Shown here: positions 5,336-8,260 of the stretch, piece by piece
How the letters are laid out: each line of letters starts with the position of its first letter
Numbering within the stretch: position 1 is the stretch's first letter
NCBI GenBank assembly: GCA_905199755.1
Contig: CAJKHT010000104.1
Coordinates: forward strand, 1 to 8,260
Direction: 5' to 3'
DNA length: 8,260 bases
From: an uncultured Eubacteriales bacterium
GTDB taxonomy: Bacteria; Bacillota; Clostridia; UBA1381
Notes under the pieces: model-generated
The model's database searches: none
The model's input: the letters and a program-made list of their open reading frames with translations, nothing else
What the model was told of the DNA's origin: nothing
Made by a program: the position numbers and the translations under genes

Positions 5336-6313
5336 ATGGAAGCTGTAAATTTATATATAGTAATACCCTGCTACAACGAGGAGGAGGTTCTGCCCGAGAC
5401 AGCGCGGCGCATGCTTGACCTCATGAACCGAATGAAGCAGTACGGGCTTATAAACGGCAAAAGCCGCATATGCTTTGTTGACGACGGCTCAAAGGACAGG
5501 ACATGGGAAATAATAAGCGGACTTTCCCGTGAGCACGAAGAAATCGCCGGGATAAAGCTTGCGCACAACGCAGGTCATCAGAACGCACTACTCGGCGGAC
5601 TGATGACGGTAAGAAACGAATGTGACTGCGCCGTATCAATAGATGCGGATTTGCAGGACGATATAGAGGTAATTCCGCAGATGGTCGAGGATTTTATTTC
5701 CAAGGGCTGCGATGTTGTTTACGGTGTCCGCGGCAAGCGCGACACGGACACGGCATTCAAGCGTTCGACGGCGCTTGCGTTTTACAAATTCATGAAATTT
5801 CTCGGGGTTGATCTGGTGTTCAATCATGCCGACTTCCGCCTAATGAGCAGACGCGCTCTAAACGCTCTTGCGGATTTCCCCGAAAGGAACCTGTTTCTGC
5901 GCGGTGTTGTGCCGCTCGTAGGGTTCAAGTCGTCATGCAGATATTACGACAGAGCAGAACGCTTTGCCGGCGAATCGAAATATCCGCTCAAAAAAATGCT
6001 CTCGTTTGCATTTGACGGCATTACCTCGTTCAGCGTAAAGCCGATACGCATGATTTCCCTGCTCGGAGGTCTGGTATGCGTAATATCCGTTATAATGGCG
6101 GCATATACTTTATTTGAAAAGTTTTTCCGCAGCACGGATTCCGGCTGGGCATCGCTTATGATTTCAATTTGGTTTATAGGCGGCGTGAATTTGCTGTCGG
6201 TCGGTTTAATCGGCGAATATATAGGCAAAATATATCAGGAGGTCAAACAAAGACCGCGATATATAATAGAAGAATATACCGAAGCTGCGAAAGGAACACA
6301 GAATGAACTATGA
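5336..6313 (+). CDS. GT2 polyprenyl-phosphate glycosyltransferase (DPM1/GtrB-like), membrane-bound
   Basis: This 325-residue enzyme probably moves a sugar from a nucleotide-sugar onto undecaprenyl phosphate at the inner face of the membrane. The GT-A domain (about 1-225) shows PCYNEEE (11-17), DDGS (49-52), the metal-binding DADLQD (103-108) and FRLM (167-170), followed by the ERNLFLRG (183-190) and GESKYPLKKML (212-222) segments typical of the DPM1/GtrB subgroup. Two C-terminal membrane helices follow (about 237-259 and 275-296), then the hallmark GEYIGKIYQEVKQRP tail. Length fits the GtrB family. The ATG has ACGGAG 6 nt upstream. Its last 11 nt overlap the flavoprotein gene. Such enzymes supply lipid-linked sugars for wall polymer or surface glycan decoration. 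The sugar cannot be told from sequence; no flippase (GtrA) or acceptor glycosyltransferase is beside it. Confidence 0.9.
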   Translation: MEAVNLYIVIPCYNEEEVLPETARRMLDLMNRMKQYGLINGKSRICFVDDGSKDRTWEIISGLSREHEEIAGIKLAHNAGHQNALLGGLMTVRNECDCAVSIDADLQDDIEVIPQMVEDFISKGCDVVYGVRGKRDTDTAFKRSTALAFYKFMKFLGVDLVFNHADFRLMSRRALNALADFPERNLFLRGVVPLVGFKSSCRYYDRAERFAGESKYPLKKMLSFAFDGITSFSVKPIRMISLLGGLVCVISVIMAAYTLFEKFFRSTDSGWASLMISIWFIGGVNLLSVGLIGEYIGKIYQEVKQRPRYIIEEYTEAAKGTQNEL

Positions 6314-7232
6314 TATAATAATAGCCGGCTCAGGTGCGGCGGGAATGAGCGCCGCAATATACTCAGGACGCAGCGGAATGAAAACGCTCGTTCTGGAAAA
6401 GCTGTCGCCCGGCGGTCAGATAATGAACACCTACGAAATAGACAACTATCCCGGATTTCCCGACAATCCGTCGGGTGCAGAGATAGCCGCACTTATGGAA
6501 CGGCACGCAAAAAAATATCCGAATGTTGAATTTTCGTCCGAGAACGTAAAGGAAATAACGGACGGGGGCGGATTTAAAACCGTAAAAACACGCAGAAACG
6601 TATACACCGCAAAAGCGGTGATTTATGCGGAGGGGGCAGCGCCGAAAAAGCTCGGTGTAAGCGGCGAAGCGGAGCTGACGGGCGCCGGAGTGTCCTACTG
6701 TGCCGTATGCGACGGCGCATTTTTCAAGGGGCTCGATGCCGCCGTTATAGGCGGAGGGAACACTGCCTTTGAGGACGCACTGTATCTCTCGCGGTTATGC
6801 CGCAGAGTTTACATTATAAACCGCTCACAGCGCTACCGCGCCGCCGGTATTCTGATTGAACAGGCAAAAAACACTCCAAGCATAGAATTTATCCCCGATA
6901 CGACCGCCGAAGAATTCTGCGGCAGCGGCAGACTCGAAAGCATACGCATAAAAAATGCCGTCACGGGTGAGATGAGCGTTCTTAACGTGAGCGGTGCGGT
7001 CATTGCCGCAGGTGTTGTTCCGAATTCCGATGCGGCGGTAAAATGCGGTGTTGCCGCCGATGAAAACGGCTTTATCGAAACCGATAAAAATTTATCTACT
7101 AATATAAAGGGCATTTTTGCCGCCGGAGATGTGCGCACCACTCCGCTGCGCCAGGTTATAACAGCCGCCGCAGACGGCGCGGTTGCGGCATCTGCCGCAA
7201 TAAACTATATCCGACAGGGAGGAAATATATGA
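6303..7232 (+). CDS. Thioredoxin-reductase-like FAD/NAD(P)-dependent disulfide oxidoreductase
   Basis: This 309-residue homologue of low-molecular-weight thioredoxin reductase would pass electrons from a pyridine nucleotide through FAD to a disulfide partner. The FAD-binding GSGAAG (9-14) is followed by GGQIMNTYEIDNYPGFP (37-53), the redox-active CAVC (Cys133, Cys136; CATC in E. coli), the nucleotide-binding GGGNTAFEDALYLS (150-163) and the FAD-binding FAAGDVR (272-278). Length matches the family. Odd points: the HRR that grips the NADPH 2'-phosphate in E. coli (HRRDGFR) is NRS in NRSQRYR (173-179), keeping Arg174 and Arg179 but losing one Arg; and the usual ATG before the redox centre is AEG (109-111). 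Cofactor preference and even partner may therefore differ from a standard TrxB. The start at 6303 is preceded by AAAGGA and overlaps the upstream gene by 11 nt. No thioredoxin gene is present in the window. Confidence 0.88.
   Translation: MNYDIIIAGSGAAGMSAAIYSGRSGMKTLVLEKLSPGGQIMNTYEIDNYPGFPDNPSGAEIAALMERHAKKYPNVEFSSENVKEITDGGGFKTVKTRRNVYTAKAVIYAEGAAPKKLGVSGEAELTGAGVSYCAVCDGAFFKGLDAAVIGGGNTAFEDALYLSRLCRRVYIINRSQRYRAAGILIEQAKNTPSIEFIPDTTAEEFCGSGRLESIRIKNAVTGEMSVLNVSGAVIAAGVVPNSDAAVKCGVAADENGFIETDKNLSTNIKGIFAAGDVRTTPLRQVITAAADGAVAASAAINYIRQGGNI
7216..7222 (+). promoter_or_regulatory. Ribosome binding site fixing the amidohydrolase start
   Basis: AGGGAGG lies inside the end of the flavoprotein gene, 6 nt before the ATG at 7229. 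The ATG shares bases with the upstream TGA (ATGA), so translation of the two genes is probably coupled. Confidence 0.8.
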
Positions 7233-8260
7233 AAATAATCAGAAACGGACGAATAATAACCATGGACGGCACCGAATACGAAAACGGCATGCTTGTGTTT
7301 GACGATAAAATAATCTATGCCGGTGCGCCCACAGATGAATACACGGCAGATGAAGTAATTGACGCAAACGGCATGATTGTCCTGCCCGGGCTGGTAGATG
7401 CGCACAGTCACCTTGGAATGTTTGAGGATTCCATAGGCTTTGAGGGTGACGACGGAAACGAGGACAGCGACCCCGTGACACCGCATCTGCGCGCTGTGGA
7501 CGGAATAAATCCGTTCGACCGCGGCTTTAAGGAAGCCGTAAATGCCGGTGTGACTGCGGTTGTGACGGGGCCGGGCAGCGCAAACCCCGTGGGCGGACAG
7601 TTTGCGGCAATAAAAACGCACGGAATATGCGTGGACGATATGATTATAAAAGCCCCGGCGGCAATGAAAATGGCGCTCGGCGAAAATCCGAAAATGGTAT
7701 ACAACGAGAAAAACCAGGCGCCCGTGACACGCATGGGTACGGCGGCGCTTATCCGAGAGCTTTTATTCAAGGCGAAAAATTACATGGAACAGCTTGACGA
7801 ATATTATGAGGACGAGGAAAACTGCGACAAGCCCGAGTTTGACATAAAGCTTCATGCAATGCTCCCGGTGCTGAAAAAGGAAATCCCCGTAAAAATACAC
7901 GCTCACCGCGCGGACGACATCTGCACGGCAATCCGCCTCGGCAGGGAATTTGACCTCGATGTCACAATAGAGCATTGCTCCGACGGCGACCGCATTGCGG
8001 AAATACTGGAGCGCGAAAAAGTCCCCGTAAACCTCGGTCCGACTCTCGGCGACAGGAGCAAGGTGGAGCTTAAAAATCTGACGTTTGAAACATACCGCAA
8101 TCTTTCCGACAGAGGAATTGACACGGCAATCATTACCGACCACCCCGAAATCACCGAAGAAAATCTTCCTTTATGCGCGGTGATGGCTGTAAAAAACGGC
8201 ATGGACGAATACAAGGCACTTTGCGGCATCACCTCGGCGGCAGCGAAAAACTGCCGCATA
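7229..8260 (+). CDS. Metal-dependent amidohydrolase (imidazolonepropionase-related), partial at the 3' end
   Basis: Reading on from the ATG gives 344 codons without a stop to the window edge; the family usually has some 380-400 residues, so a few dozen C-terminal residues are missing. It begins with the small beta domain of urease-superfamily enzymes (IIRNGRIITMDG, 3-14) and leads through LPGLVDAHSHLG (52-63) with the metal-binding His59-x-His61. Further expected ligands are His224 or His226 in KIHAHRADD (222-230), His249 in IEHCSDG (247-253) and Asp304 in ITDHPEIT (302-309). A conserved-looking PAAMKMALGENPK (143-155) and TGPGSANPVGGQ (113-124) line the middle. Such enzymes hydrolyse C-N bonds of cyclic amides, hydantoin-like compounds or peptides; the substrate cannot be named. 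It is third in the operon, coupled to the flavoprotein gene. No signal peptide, so cytoplasmic. Confidence 0.87.
   Translation, partial: MKIIRNGRIITMDGTEYENGMLVFDDKIIYAGAPTDEYTADEVIDANGMIVLPGLVDAHSHLGMFEDSIGFEGDDGNEDSDPVTPHLRAVDGINPFDRGFKEAVNAGVTAVVTGPGSANPVGGQFAAIKTHGICVDDMIIKAPAAMKMALGENPKMVYNEKNQAPVTRMGTAALIRELLFKAKNYMEQLDEYYEDEENCDKPEFDIKLHAMLPVLKKEIPVKIHAHRADDICTAIRLGREFDLDVTIEHCSDGDRIAEILEREKVPVNLGPTLGDRSKVELKNLTFETYRNLSDRGIDTAIITDHPEITEENLPLCAVMAVKNGMDEYKALCGITSAAAKNCRI

Noticed and set aside
1..8260. Mobile element, CRISPR array, toxin-antitoxin pair or phage defence system
   Set aside because: No transposase, integrase, spaced direct repeats, paired small ORFs with toxin motifs, or defence-type domains were seen on either strand.

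Overview
The window looks like a chromosomal segment from a low-to-moderate-GC anaerobic Firmicute of the class Clostridia (Oscillospiraceae/Ruminococcaceae-like). The basis is an SLH-domain surface protein behind an AGGGAGG ribosome binding site, sigma-A type promoters with 17-bp spacers, a short DtxR/MntR-type regulator, and a glycosyltransferase, thioredoxin reductase and amidohydrolase whose sequence style resembles clostridial homologues. The species cannot be fixed from sequence reading alone.

Layout. Positions 1-1011 hold a small metal-regulation module. A DtxR/MntR-family repressor gene (+) converges on a gene (-) for a membrane-anchored, Cys-rich protein ending in a heavy-metal-associated (HMA) domain; a hairpin terminator lies between them. 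The promoter of each gene carries a similar dyad (GGTTAG-N6-CTAACC, perfect at the HMA gene and degenerate at the regulator gene), which suggests that the regulator controls both. Positions 1087-4550 hold a 1026-residue S-layer-type protein gene (-) with its own terminator, two tandem promoters and a structured leader of up to about 280 nt. Its codon choice differs from its neighbours, as expected for a very highly expressed gene. Positions 4732-5205 hold a GNAT acetyltransferase gene (-) resembling YiaC.

From 5256 to the window end runs a plus-strand operon: a GT2 polyprenyl-phosphate glycosyltransferase with two C-terminal membrane helices, a thioredoxin-reductase-like flavoprotein (11-nt overlap) and a metal-dependent amidohydrolase (4-nt ATGA overlap, cut by the window edge). 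The overlaps point to translational coupling, but the three activities do not form a known pathway.

No tRNA, rRNA, CRISPR array, transposon or phage gene is visible. The most testable new element is the putative metal-responsive two-gene regulon at the left end. The S-layer leader and the atypical residues in the flavoprotein and acetyltransferase are secondary leads. I see no convincing evidence of a wholly new multi-gene system.
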